The position numbers were made by a program, and so were the translations under genes. The notes under the pieces were generated by a model. It was not told the origin of the DNA, searched no databases, and saw nothing but the letters and a program-made list of their open reading frames with translations. Below are positions 16,854-25,088 of a stretch of 33,356 nt of DNA, one piece after another. Origin of the DNA: Acidimicrobiales bacterium (lineage in GTDB: Bacteria; Actinomycetota; Acidimicrobiia; Acidimicrobiales; SHLQ01); the NCBI GenBank assembly GCA_020629375.1, contig JAHDDK010000038.1:2504-35859 (forward strand), in the 5' to 3' direction. Each line of letters begins with the position of its first letter. The first letter of the stretch is position 1.

Positions 16854-18084
16854 TCATGGGAACTCCGGAGGTTCTGGTACGTCGGTCATCGACGGTGCCG
16901 TCTCCGATGCCCGTGACGCCCTGACCCACATGCACGAGTTGGGGTTGTCGGGTCTCGACCCTGCCGAGCTCGAAGCTCTTGCCGTTGTTGCGTTGGAACT
17001 GTCCGAACGGGCGACGGCGTTGACCGCGAAAGTCACTGCGCAGGCTGATCGGGTGCAAGTGGCGCGTCGCCGTTCTGGTCGAGCGATCGGGATCGGCACG
17101 CATCTCGCCGCGTTGACTGGCTGCCCGACCGTGGATGTGAACGGCCCGAAGAATCTGGGTCGCTGGCTCGATGACTTCCCCACACTCTCGGACGCCTGGT
17201 CACACGGCCGTATCACCGAAGCGCACCTCCGCGAGCTGCGGAAAGCTCACAACGGGCGGATTCATCTCGACATGTTCCGCGCTCAAGACCTGTTCGTCGA
17301 ACAGGCGAACACGCTGGACTACACCGGATTCCTCTCGGCACTCGCGTACTGGCTACTGCACGTCGACCCCGACGGCGACCCACCGTCAGAACGCAACCGC
17401 ACCTACGGGGTGAAGTTCTCGAAGCTCCCGAACGGGGACGTGAAACTCGCTGGGGTGTTCGACCCGATCGTCGGCGAAGCCATGCAAACCGCGGTCGAAC
17501 ACGAACTCAAAAAGGTCATCGACCGGGATAAGCAAGACAACGATGGTGACATCGAGAACCTTCGGTCGTTTCGTCAGAACACGCTCGTCGCGTTGACCAA
17601 CCTGGTGACCCGCGGATTCCGCAGGGAGTCCGGCGAGTTCCCGATCCCCCTCGTAAACATCGTCATGTCCGAAACCGTCGCCGAAGACGTCCTCAACCGG
17701 GCCTTCGACGGCGATCACGACCCGTTCACGCTGCCATTGGACGCTGATGATGTGGATGGCCGGTGTGAAACGATCCGCGGCACCCCAATCCACCCCCGGA
17801 TGGCGTTAGCGCCGTTACTCATCGGACGATTACGAAGACAGATCTTCACTGCGAAAGACCAAACCTTCTCGAAAGACACCCGGCTCTTCAACTGGGACAT
17901 GCGAAACGCCCTACTTGTTCTCTCACGAGGCCGGTGCACCACGTTTGGATGCGACACGCCATTCATGTGGCTCGTCGCCGACCACGTCCACCCATCGTCA
18001 CTTGGCGGGGTGACCGAGCTCGACAACGGCGAAATCCGTTGCGGCATCGAAAACTCGGGCAAAGGCAACACCCCCGGCCTCTGA
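16846..18084 (+). CDS. DUF222 domain HNH endonuclease (13E12-like), SOS-regulated
   Basis: The 412-residue product has the DUF222 helical domain followed by a C-terminal HNH finger: RGRCTTFGCD (Cys364, Cys369), ADH (Asp379, His380), GGVTELDN (Asn394) and Cys399. In the family the next motif is usually C-x2-H-N/H; here it is C-G-I-E-N, so the last His is Glu402. This may weaken metal binding or catalysis. The start GTG 16846 gives VFD, matching the MF(D/E) openings common in the family, and lies inside a LexA box; an upstream start at 16786 would put the promoter inside the gene. Mycobacterial relatives (13E12 repeat family) are known LexA-controlled, repeat-associated genes. The gene lies between 89-bp direct repeats. 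Confidence 0.88.
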   Translation: MFDHGNSGGSGTSVIDGAVSDARDALTHMHELGLSGLDPAELEALAVVALELSERATALTAKVTAQADRVQVARRRSGRAIGIGTHLAALTGCPTVDVNGPKNLGRWLDDFPTLSDAWSHGRITEAHLRELRKAHNGRIHLDMFRAQDLFVEQANTLDYTGFLSALAYWLLHVDPDGDPPSERNRTYGVKFSKLPNGDVKLAGVFDPIVGEAMQTAVEHELKKVIDRDKQDNDGDIENLRSFRQNTLVALTNLVTRGFRRESGEFPIPLVNIVMSETVAEDVLNRAFDGDHDPFTLPLDADDVDGRCETIRGTPIHPRMALAPLLIGRLRRQIFTAKDQTFSKDTRLFNWDMRNALLVLSRGRCTTFGCDTPFMWLVADHVHPSSLGGVTELDNGEIRCGIENSGKGNTPGL

Positions 18085-18145
18085 TGCCTCTCGAACCGAA
18101 GCGTCACGTCGGTGGAAACCGCGCACGGACTCGCATCCTGGTGCC

Positions 18146-18919
18146 ATGACTGTTAGCTGGTTTGCGCCGGGGTTCGACGACGCGGCCGATGCGGTGGATC
18201 GATTCGAGCGGTTCGTCGCCGAGGGTCCGAGCAATCGAGTACGACTGCGGTCGTCTGTGGCGGCTGCGGGCGGTAACCCGTCCGATCTCGGCTCGCTTGT
18301 CGGTCAGGTCATCGCCAATTGGTCGTCGGTCGGCGAGATGGAGCCTCCTGCGTGGTTTGGTGAGACCGATGTCGAGGGCGGATTGTCGCCAGTGGGTGCG
18401 TGTCTGTTCGATGGTCTGATCCACGAGATGGCTCATCGCATGATCCGGGAAACCGGATCGCAGTGGGTCCTGTTCGAATCGAACAGGCCAATGGACGCCA
18501 ACCATCTGCAGCCGGTCCTCGACGGGATCCGGTTGCTCCCGCAGAACTTGGCTCGCTCCGAGATCAACCGGGTGCGTGACGGCAAGAACACGCCCGCCGA
18601 GGTTGATCAGCGATTCGTCGACATCATCGCCCGGGCGGGTATCGAGCTCGGTCCGGAGCCCGAGTGGCAGGTGTACGTCGAACGGGCTTCACGCCATGTC
18701 GACGATGTCTCGGTCTCGTTCCCGGAAGAGGCTGAGGTCCTTGTGGGCGGGTCGGAGGCGTTCGAGGCCATGTGGAACGTGATCGTCCGGCTCGATTGGG
18801 TCCGCAGTATCGAGATGCACGACTACCCCGCTCACGCAATGGCGAAGATCAGCATTCCGTGCGAGCGTGCCGCCGCTGAGCTGACCGAGATCTTTGGCCA
18901 ACGGATTCGGCCTGGCTGA
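18146..18919 (+). CDS. Unknown protein next to polymorphic toxin, possible immunity or accessory protein
   Basis: The 257-residue soluble product begins MTVSWFAPGFDDAADAVDRF. It has no signal peptide, membrane segment or catalytic motif that I can name. Its end overlaps the region just before the toxin gene. A broken second copy of its first 30 codons lies 2 kb upstream (16120-16208), showing local duplication and loss. Such turnover is typical of immunity genes in toxin loci. An immunity or secretion-accessory role is inferred from position only. Confidence 0.65.
   Translation: MTVSWFAPGFDDAADAVDRFERFVAEGPSNRVRLRSSVAAAGGNPSDLGSLVGQVIANWSSVGEMEPPAWFGETDVEGGLSPVGACLFDGLIHEMAHRMIRETGSQWVLFESNRPMDANHLQPVLDGIRLLPQNLARSEINRVRDGKNTPAEVDQRFVDIIARAGIELGPEPEWQVYVERASRHVDDVSVSFPEEAEVLVGGSEAFEAMWNVIVRLDWVRSIEMHDYPAHAMAKISIPCERAAAELTEIFGQRIRPG
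18159..18247 (+). repeat. Direct repeat copy 2 (89 bp), inside the gene at 18146
   Basis: This is the partner of 16120-16208 and is the likely original, because here it lies in an intact ORF with its start codon 13 bases before the repeat begins. Confidence 0.85.
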
Positions 18920-18952
18920 GATCCACGGGGATCGGTGTTCGTCCTGGCGCGA

Positions 18953-18979
18953 TTGCACTTACAATGCGTTTCGTATACT
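18953..18979 (+). promoter_or_regulatory. Candidate promoter of the toxin gene
   Basis: TTGCAC (18953-18958) and TATACT (18974-18979) are separated by 15 bases, slightly short. Initiation would fall near 18986, only a few bases before the TTG at 18990, suggesting a leaderless or near-leaderless message. The stretch is AT-rich compared with its surroundings. Confidence 0.45.
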
Positions 18980-18989
18980 TTCATGCTTC

Positions 18990-21494
18990 TTGAGTATCGT
19001 TCGAGTCAATACAGATCTTGCGGCTGAGCTGGTCGGCGAATACCGGACGGCCGCGTCGACCATCGACGACGTGGTCGCTGACCTCGACGGTCTGCTCGGC
19101 GAAGCGTCGGCGCTGTTGGGTGGGCTTGGCGTGGCAAACCCGCTCGACGAGCTCGTGCCACTCGCCGATGACCTGCGCACCGATGGCGACGATCTCGAGT
19201 GGCGCGCCGAATACCTGCGCCGCAACGACACCCTTGGCGACGATCTGCTGGGCCGGTCGATCGGCGCGCTGCCGGCCGGTTGGGATGGCGAGACCGCACG
19301 GGCCGTGTTCCTGGTCGAAGACCTCGATGCGCACTACGCCGCCGGCGATCTCGGAGGGCACCCGACTGCGGTTGCTTCGTGGCGAAGCGAACTGTTGGAG
19401 ATGATCGCCGAGCTCATCGGCACCGATGACCCCGACGCGGTCCGGGCCGTGCTCGACGGCTTGGCCAACGGCGAACCGGTCTTGATCGCTGTTGCCAACA
19501 TCGCCCCACGCCTCCAGGCCAAAGCACATCAACAACAGGTCGAACTGGTCATGGCCGCCCACGGTCTCGACGAAGCCGACGCAGTCACTCGGCTGGCCGA
19601 ACTCCACGAGGCGACCGCAGTGCTCATCGCCGATGGGTGGCCAGCCGAAGAGGCGGCGGTTGTGGTCGACGGCGCCTTCGCCAATGGCTTGGACCTGGCC
19701 CTCATCGTCGAGGTCGCCGACACCGAAGGCATCCCGCTCGTCGACGCGGCCAATCTTGTCGCCCAAGCGGACGTGCTCGCCATGACCCCAGACGAGTGGT
19801 TCGCCTTCCAGGGCATGATCGAGCACTTCGACGAGTTCGACACTGCCCGCAACGGGGTCTACGGCCGACGCCCGATCAGCGGCGACGACAAGTTCTCCGA
19901 AGCCAACCTGACGCTCATCGTCGACAACCCCGACCGCTACGAGTCCGAAGTCGTCGCCGCTGCCGCCGCGCTACTCGCTCAACCTGCGTTGCTCAACCGG
20001 ATCGACTCGGCCACCAACACCGACCTGTTCGAAGGAGACGCCTTCGGTTCGAGCGAACGTGGCGACGGCGTCTACTCCCGCGACGACCTCGAGGCCTTCA
20101 TGGCCAAACAGCAGGTCCAATACCTACTCGGAGACCACGCCACCGCGATCGACACGGCGGCGCTCGGAGGCGAAGCCGACGGGTACCGGTCGAAGAACGA
20201 CTTCGAAGCGTTCCTTCAACAACATCGCGACAGCCTCAGTGACATCGAGATCGAAGCGGTCGAAGCCGTCATCAACGGCGCCCTCTACGACCAGACCTGG
20301 TGGGAAGAGAACAAGCGCTCAATCGCCCTCGCCGCCGCAGTCGTCGCCGGTGCCACGTTCGTCATCGTGACTGGCGGGGTCGGGTCGGGGGTCAGCGGCA
20401 TGCTCATCACCACGGTCGCCGCCGGTACGGCAGGGGCGGCAACCGCGGGTGCGGCCACGGTCGGGCTCAACGCCTTCTCCGACCAGTCGGACTGGAACGA
20501 AGATGTCGGCAGCAACGCGTTCGCCGGGTTCTTCGCTGGAGCCGGAGCCGGCGGGGCCGCACAAGTCTTCGTGAACGGCGTCGGCACGACAACGCTCGCC
20601 GGCAAAGCCGCCACCGCCCTCGGCCTGACCTCCGACGTCTCTGGCCTGACCGCTATGGGCGCGTTCGACCTCGGCCTCCAGTACGCACCCGTGGTCGGCG
20701 GCGACAACCTCGCCGCCACCAAAGACATCGCCGAAACCGTCTCCATCGTCACCGGCGTGACCGGCGCTGGGGTGGCGTCGACGGACTGGCTCGTCAACGG
20801 CTGGTACACGCCACGGCTGACCGACGACTACGCAAACCAGTTCGCCGACGAAGTCGCCGATGTCTCCACCTGGTCAGCGAATGGCGTCACCCGCGCCGAT
20901 GCGGAGAAGTTCCTCGAGACTCCCGACGGGTCCGAGCTCTTGAAAGCCCTCAGGGCATCGGACCCAACCGCAAGTCGTCGGGAAATCGAAGAACGAGCAC
21001 TTTTGATCGTCGAGTCTGGCGCAGACGTACCTGAAGCAGTGGTGATCACGGAGCCGCTCGTGAAGATCGCGCCGTCCGGAGCGGAGGTGGCTTCGTACTC
21101 GCCGTATTGGACGACGGTCGATGACTTGCAGAACGCGATTGAGTCAGGCGCCGACGTCGCTGACTACTTCGGACTGCCACAGCTGACCACGGTCGACTCA
21201 TACGACGTCCACCTGATAGCGCCGAACCCTGGCGCTGTTGCGTTCCGATCGACGATCGCCCCGACCGAAGAACTCTTCGGCCTCGCCAACAAAGGCGGAG
21301 GGGGCACGCAGTACGTGGTCCCGCAACGCAGTCAGTTCGGACCGAGCGTGCGAATCGAAGAGCCCGGGCTCACGACCGAGCTGAGCCTGCCAGCTGCCGT
21401 GCCGCGCACGACAACGGTCGCCGTGACCGACGACATCTTGCCTCGTGGTACTGTCGCCGTTCTCGCAGATTCAATCGGCCGGGAGGGCGAATGA
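18990..21494 (+). CDS. WXG100-like polymorphic toxin with pretoxin hydrophobic domain
   Basis: From TTG 18990 the product is about 834 residues. It opens with a helical WXG100/ESX-like domain (VRVNTDLAAELVGEYRTAAS, then an AEYLRRND helix). A long helical region follows with two EF-hand-like repeats (GDGVYSRDDLEAFM and ADGYRSKNDFEAFL). Next is a Gly/Ala-rich hydrophobic domain around residues 450-560, typical of pretoxin regions. The variable tail contains IAPTEELFGLANKGGGGTQYVVP. Such a build is known for toxins exported by type VII-like systems. The tail is the probable toxin domain; I cannot name its activity, though the GGGTQY patch recalls TNT/ADP-ribose-type toxins (weak). Start choice rests on the promoter; TTG 18894 is also open. 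Its stop overlaps the next gene (ATGA). Confidence 0.72.
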   Translation: MSIVRVNTDLAAELVGEYRTAASTIDDVVADLDGLLGEASALLGGLGVANPLDELVPLADDLRTDGDDLEWRAEYLRRNDTLGDDLLGRSIGALPAGWDGETARAVFLVEDLDAHYAAGDLGGHPTAVASWRSELLEMIAELIGTDDPDAVRAVLDGLANGEPVLIAVANIAPRLQAKAHQQQVELVMAAHGLDEADAVTRLAELHEATAVLIADGWPAEEAAVVVDGAFANGLDLALIVEVADTEGIPLVDAANLVAQADVLAMTPDEWFAFQGMIEHFDEFDTARNGVYGRRPISGDDKFSEANLTLIVDNPDRYESEVVAAAAALLAQPALLNRIDSATNTDLFEGDAFGSSERGDGVYSRDDLEAFMAKQQVQYLLGDHATAIDTAALGGEADGYRSKNDFEAFLQQHRDSLSDIEIEAVEAVINGALYDQTWWEENKRSIALAAAVVAGATFVIVTGGVGSGVSGMLITTVAAGTAGAATAGAATVGLNAFSDQSDWNEDVGSNAFAGFFAGAGAGGAAQVFVNGVGTTTLAGKAATALGLTSDVSGLTAMGAFDLGLQYAPVVGGDNLAATKDIAETVSIVTGVTGAGVASTDWLVNGWYTPRLTDDYANQFADEVADVSTWSANGVTRADAEKFLETPDGSELLKALRASDPTASRREIEERALLIVESGADVPEAVVITEPLVKIAPSGAEVASYSPYWTTVDDLQNAIESGADVADYFGLPQLTTVDSYDVHLIAPNPGAVAFRSTIAPTEELFGLANKGGGGTQYVVPQRSQFGPSVRIEEPGLTTELSLPAAVPRTTTVAVTDDILPRGTVAVLADSIGREGE

Positions 21495-21973
21495 GTAGTC
21501 CGGACCGCAGCACGTTGCCTGCGGACTTGGTGAGAACGTTCGAGCAGTTCGATCGCGAGTTCGAGTCTGACTATGGGCGCAAGCCGGTACTGCCGGCAGC
21601 GGAGACTCCGGCTGAGTTGGTGGAGGTTGCCGAGAAGCTCAGGCGGATCTTTGAGTTGAATCCGGATGGCGATGGTTCGGTGTACATCCAAACGCAGATG
21701 GGCGAGTTGATCGATCGGGTGTTGCGGCGCGAGGTGCGTGAGCCTGTGGTGCAGCCTCCGTCAACTCGGCATCTGCTGGAGTTCATGGACGCGAAAGATC
21801 ATGGGCTCGAGGCGGCCGTGGCCACATTCACGAATCTCGTGACGGGTACGGATTGGTCGACCGAGGCGAAGAAGCGCTTCGTTCGGGACGATCACATCCT
21901 TCGAAAGAAGCTCATGGCTGAGTCGGCGGGCCTTTCGCTGGAGTTGACGGACGACGAGTGGTTCGCCCTCTGA
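21491..21973 (+). CDS. Probable cognate immunity protein
   Basis: The 160-residue acidic protein starts within the stop of the toxin gene (ATGA). No signal peptide or catalytic motif is seen. Small, acidic and coupled to the toxin gene is the usual pattern for an immunity gene. The family is not recognised. Confidence 0.6.
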   Translation: MSSPDRSTLPADLVRTFEQFDREFESDYGRKPVLPAAETPAELVEVAEKLRRIFELNPDGDGSVYIQTQMGELIDRVLRREVREPVVQPPSTRHLLEFMDAKDHGLEAAVATFTNLVTGTDWSTEAKKRFVRDDHILRKKLMAESAGLSLELTDDEWFAL

Positions 21974-22180
21974 ACCGTGCCACTGGTCCCATCGCGCAGA
22001 AGCAGGGCATCCCGGTTTGGCTTGCGAGGGTGGTGAGTGCGTCGCGGTCCTGGTCGTCGATCGGGCTGAGGTCGCCACCGACCTCTACGCCAAAGCAGAG
22101 GCCGAGTTCAGGCGAGGCGAACGGCCGGACTACGACGACTTCTGTAGAGCTGTCGTAGCACGCGGTGCTCCGCTGGCGAG
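21974..22180 (+). other. Gap with possible gene remnant
   Basis: A plus-strand frame from 22017 reads a coding-like stretch (VAVLVVDRAEVATDLYAKAE, then RPDYDDFCRAVVAR) but has no credible start and runs into the antitoxin gene. It is probably the end of a lost gene. The last 50 bases hold an inverted repeat listed separately. Confidence 0.3.
22130..22158. promoter_or_regulatory. Candidate operator of the Phd/PIN module
   Basis: CTACGAC (22130-22136) and GTCGTAG (22152-22158) form perfect 7-bp arms 15 bases apart, ending 22 bases before the antitoxin ATG. Phd-type antitoxins autoregulate by binding such repeats, so this is a reasonable operator. Confidence 0.45.
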
Positions 22181-22435
22181 ATGGCGCGGCAGATCAGTCA
22201 GCGGCAGCTTCGCAACGACAGTGGCAAGATCATGCGGGCATTGAGCGACGGCGAGGAGTTCGTGATCACCCGCAACGGCCAACCCGTCGGCGAGCTGGTT
22301 CCGCTGCGCCGGCATCGTTTCGTCCGGAACGAAGCGATCGTCGAGATCTTCGCCAGCGCGCCATCGGTCGACCGCCACAAGCTCCGTGAAGACCTCGACA
22401 CCATCGCCGATCAAGACCCCACCCCCCATGCCTAG
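22181..22435 (+). CDS. Phd/YefM-family antitoxin
   Basis: The 84-residue product begins MARQISQRQLRNDSGKIMRA and has GEEFVITRNGQPVGELVPL, the beta-hairpin and swapped-hairpin pattern of Phd/YefM antitoxins. The N-terminal part should bind the operator and the C-terminal tail (HKLREDLDTIADQD) should wrap the toxin. It overlaps the PIN toxin gene by eight bases. Confidence 0.88.
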   Translation: MARQISQRQLRNDSGKIMRALSDGEEFVITRNGQPVGELVPLRRHRFVRNEAIVEIFASAPSVDRHKLREDLDTIADQDPTPHA

Positions 22436-22841
22436 CCCCGATCGGCCAGCGCGGGGCCTGCTCGACACGTCGGTCGTCGTCGACCTCCAGCACATCGATC
22501 CAGCGAAGATGCCACACGAGGTAGCGATCAGCTCGATCACACTCGCAGAACTCACCGCAGCGCCCACCGCCACCGACGTGCCGTCCGAACGAGCCAGCCG
22601 GCAAGATCGCGTTCAACGAGTCGAAGCCGCGTTCGACCCGATCCCGTTTGGGGTCGACGCAGCCCGAGCGTACGGACGGGTCTTCGCCGCCGTGGCCGGG
22701 GCTGGCCGCACACCGCTCGACGCCAGAGCGGTCGACCTGCTCATCGCCGCCGTCGCCGTCGCCGAAGGACTGCCCCTCTACACCCGAAACGCCGCCGACT
22801 TCGCATACCTCGAAACCCTCATCGACATCGTCGAAGTCTGA
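22428..22841 (+). CDS. PIN-domain (VapC-type) toxin ribonuclease
   Basis: The 137-residue PIN protein has the acidic active-site set: LLDTSVVVD near the start, LAEL, then ARAVDLLIAA and TRNAADF near the end. PIN toxins are known Mg-dependent ribonucleases, often against tRNA or rRNA. I choose ATG 22428, inside the antitoxin end, because the fold begins just after it; the longer reading from 22386 adds a Pro-rich tail. Coupled translation with the antitoxin is expected. Confidence 0.88.
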   Translation: MPSPDRPARGLLDTSVVVDLQHIDPAKMPHEVAISSITLAELTAAPTATDVPSERASRQDRVQRVEAAFDPIPFGVDAARAYGRVFAAVAGAGRTPLDARAVDLLIAAVAVAEGLPLYTRNAADFAYLETLIDIVEV

Positions 22842-22911
22842 CGGGTGCCTGACTGCCAAGAACCCGTGTCAGAGCCTGCCCGTACACTGATGAATGATCG
22901 GGGGAGGAACG

Positions 22912-23508
22912 ATGCATACCGCTGAAGACATCCAAACAGCACGGGCGCAGCGCCGGGCTGACAGCGATAATCGCCTGGCCGCGGCAGTCGAGTACGTTGC
23001 GATTCGCCTCTCCGAGACCGGTGACTCGTATCGAGGTGCCGTGAAGCTGAACAAGCTGATTTGGTGGGCAGACACCGAGTCGTACCGGCGGAACGGCTAC
23101 ACCGTCACCGGGTCCGACTATCAGCGGCTTCCGCAGGGTCCGGTGCCCTACCGCTTGCCTCCAGTCCGAGCGCACCTAATGGAAAGTGATCGGGTCGTGT
23201 TGCTCGAACGCGAGCTTGGCGCACGTCGACCCGAGAAGATCCTGGCCCCGGGACCACGTAGCGATGTCGAGACCGTTCGTCAGGTGTTGACCGCTGCCGA
23301 CATTGGATTGCTCGACGAGTCTCTCGCCAAGTTCTTCGGGTGGACGGGGACCCAGGTGAGCGAGTTCTCACACCAGAACTCCCGGGCGTGGCAAACCCTC
23401 GACGACGGAGACCTCATCCCTTCTGCCGACGCATTGCTCGGCGTCGATGTTCCAGACCTTGCGGCGGACGAGTTGCGCCGCATGCTCGTCGACAACGGGC
23501 TTGCCTGA
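22912..23508 (+). CDS. DUF4065 (Panacea/SocA-like) antitoxin
   Basis: The 198-residue product carries the DUF4065 core (KLNKLIWWADTESYRRNGYT, then GPVPYRL), known in SocA and in the Panacea domain of diverse toxin-antitoxin pairs, where it neutralises the partner or acts as a proteolytic adaptor. The start at ATG 22912 has GGGGAGGA six bases upstream; the earlier ATG at 22894 has none. The next gene, 14 bases on, should be its toxin but appears frameshifted. Confidence 0.82.
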   Translation: MHTAEDIQTARAQRRADSDNRLAAAVEYVAIRLSETGDSYRGAVKLNKLIWWADTESYRRNGYTVTGSDYQRLPQGPVPYRLPPVRAHLMESDRVVLLERELGARRPEKILAPGPRSDVETVRQVLTAADIGLLDESLAKFFGWTGTQVSEFSHQNSRAWQTLDDGDLIPSADALLGVDVPDLAADELRRMLVDNGLA

Positions 23509-23522
23509 CCGGCAAGCCGGAC

Positions 23523-23881
23523 ATGAATGATCAACCTCGGTTCTCGATAGCGGTGAGCGCCGCCGCCCGCCGAAGCCTTGAGACCGAGTTCGGCGACGAA
23601 CGGACAGCGACCGGACGACCCAGCATTCACGACCTCGACTTGCTGTGGCTGCCCGAAGCGGAAAGCGTTCTCCGGATTGGTTGGCAGTCGGCTACACCGA
23701 TCGTTGAAGAGGCCGATGTCCGGGCCATCGCCGTCCGCGCCTTCTTGGTTTCCCGCCCGCAGGTGTCGTCGCTACTAGCGGACCTGTCGATGAATCATCG
23801 ATGGTCGACCTGGTCATCATCGGGGCGACCTTCGACTGGAACTGGTGGGAAGCGGCCCGCGTCGAAGGGTTGCTGGAGTAG
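23523..23881 (+). pseudogene. Probable partner toxin of the DUF4065 antitoxin, frameshifted
   Basis: From ATG 23523 the frame reads MNDQPRFSIAVSAAARRSLE through SRPQVSSLLADL. Beyond about 23785 it turns into Ser/Arg-rich nonsense. The frame one base over reads SSMVDLVIIGATFDWNWWEA and stops at TAG 23881, a convincing end. One missing base near 23780 would explain it. The corrected product is about 119 residues. The family is not recognised. Loss of the toxin would leave an orphan antitoxin. It converges with the enolase-superfamily gene 20 bases away. Confidence 0.55.
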
Positions 23882-23901
23882 CCGACTGAGGGACCACCTG
23901 T

Positions 23902-25032
23902 CTACGCGAGGCCGAGCCCGGGGCGTGAACCGAGTTCGTGCCGTGCGGTCTTGAGGACGCCGCCCCGGCCGAATCGCAGCGACGGTGAGGACACATCGCT
24001 CGAAAGCAACAGCGTTCCGAAGGCCCCCTCCTGATGCAAGAGCAGGTTGCGTTGGGCGGCGGCCGAAGCGACGGGTAGCGCGGCGCGGGTGAGGATCGAT
24101 GTCTCGCCCACGTGGGCGCCCACGATGATCCGGACGCCGGTCTCGTGTGCGCGCTCGATGACCGCAAGGGCACGGGTGACGCCGCCCAGGCGCGAGACGC
24201 GGGCGTTGATGATCCAATGTCGGGGTGCAGCGGCGAGGTCGTCGAAGATGTCGATCGACGTGTAGCTCTCGTCCAGGATGATCGGTACCCCGACCGCCTC
24301 CGCAATCTCTGCGAGTGCCCCGAGGGTGCTGGCGTCACCGGCGAGTGGCTCCTCGATTCCGCTCAGCGTCGTGCCATGGAGATCCTGGATCGCCTCGATG
24401 TTCTCGATCGCCTCTGCGGGGCTGGTCCACAAGTTGTTGGCGTCGACACGCAACGATTTCGGGCGCAGCACTCGCTGGATGATCTTGGCCTTCGCGGCTT
24501 CGCGGTCCAGGTCGTTGCTGACCTTGAGTTTGAGGTGACGCATCGCGTTCATCCGGTACGCCGCACAGATGAGGGCGAGTTTGCGGCCTGCGCTGTCGCC
24601 GATCACCGCCGAATAGCGGAACTGCGGTTGCAGCTGCACCCCGAGCAGTGCCTCGAGTGGAGTGTCGAGGTGCTGCCCGTGCGCGTCGAGGAAGGCCAAT
24701 TCGAGCGAGGCGAAGGCGGCCGGGTTCTCGTCGATGACCGCACGGTGCGCATCGGTAAAGTCGCGCAACGAGTCGACGTCGTGAACGCTGCCGATGAACG
24801 CGTCGGAGAGCTCGGCGATGAAGGCGGCGGCAGTGTCCAAGGTTTCGCCGGTCACGTAGCTGCGCGGGGTTCCTTCGCCGCGTCCGACGTGACCGGTGGC
24901 GAGGGTGACCGAGGTGAGGATCGACTCGGTCGTCGAGCGGTCCTTCGAGGAGTGCTTGAACGACACCCGCATGGCCACTTCGTGGGGGCGAGCGGCAATG
25001 TCGACGATTCGCGAACTCGTCGACTCGATCAT
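23902..25032 (-). CDS. Enolase-superfamily enzyme (MLE/dipeptide epimerase-like)
   Basis: The 376-residue product shows the superfamily barrel motifs: K168-L-K170, metal ligands D197 (VDANN), E227 (GIEEPL) and D254 (LDES). At the usual second catalytic lysine the sequence is NARVSRLGG, so Arg278 replaces Lys; GAHVGET follows at 305. Members known to share this build epimerise or racemise N-acyl amino acids and dipeptides or dehydrate acid sugars. Loss of one lysine suggests one-base chemistry (dehydration or one-way proton transfer). It is the last gene of a three-gene minus-strand operon, 56 bases after the GH3 gene, so its substrate is probably the GH3 product (inference). Confidence 0.82.
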   Translation of the reverse strand: MIESTSSRIVDIAARPHEVAMRVSFKHSSKDRSTTESILTSVTLATGHVGRGEGTPRSYVTGETLDTAAAFIAELSDAFIGSVHDVDSLRDFTDAHRAVIDENPAAFASLELAFLDAHGQHLDTPLEALLGVQLQPQFRYSAVIGDSAGRKLALICAAYRMNAMRHLKLKVSNDLDREAAKAKIIQRVLRPKSLRVDANNLWTSPAEAIENIEAIQDLHGTTLSGIEEPLAGDASTLGALAEIAEAVGVPIILDESYTSIDIFDDLAAAPRHWIINARVSRLGGVTRALAVIERAHETGVRIIVGAHVGETSILTRAALPVASAAAQRNLLLHQEGAFGTLLLSSDVSSPSLRFGRGGVLKTARHELGSRPGLGLA

Positions 25033-25088
25033 CGACGCCCCCTACCCAAGATCGACTCACGCATCGAGCGAATCATTCGTATAGCGAT

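Noticed and set aside
18469..18487. Inverted repeat CCTGTTCGA-A-TCGAACAGG resembling SOS half-sites
   Set aside because: The half-sites are in the wrong order and orientation for a LexA box, and it lies inside a coding gene.
22017..22244. 75-residue open frame before the Phd antitoxin
   Set aside because: Coding-like composition, but no credible start or ribosome binding site, and it overlaps the antitoxin; noted only as a possible remnant.
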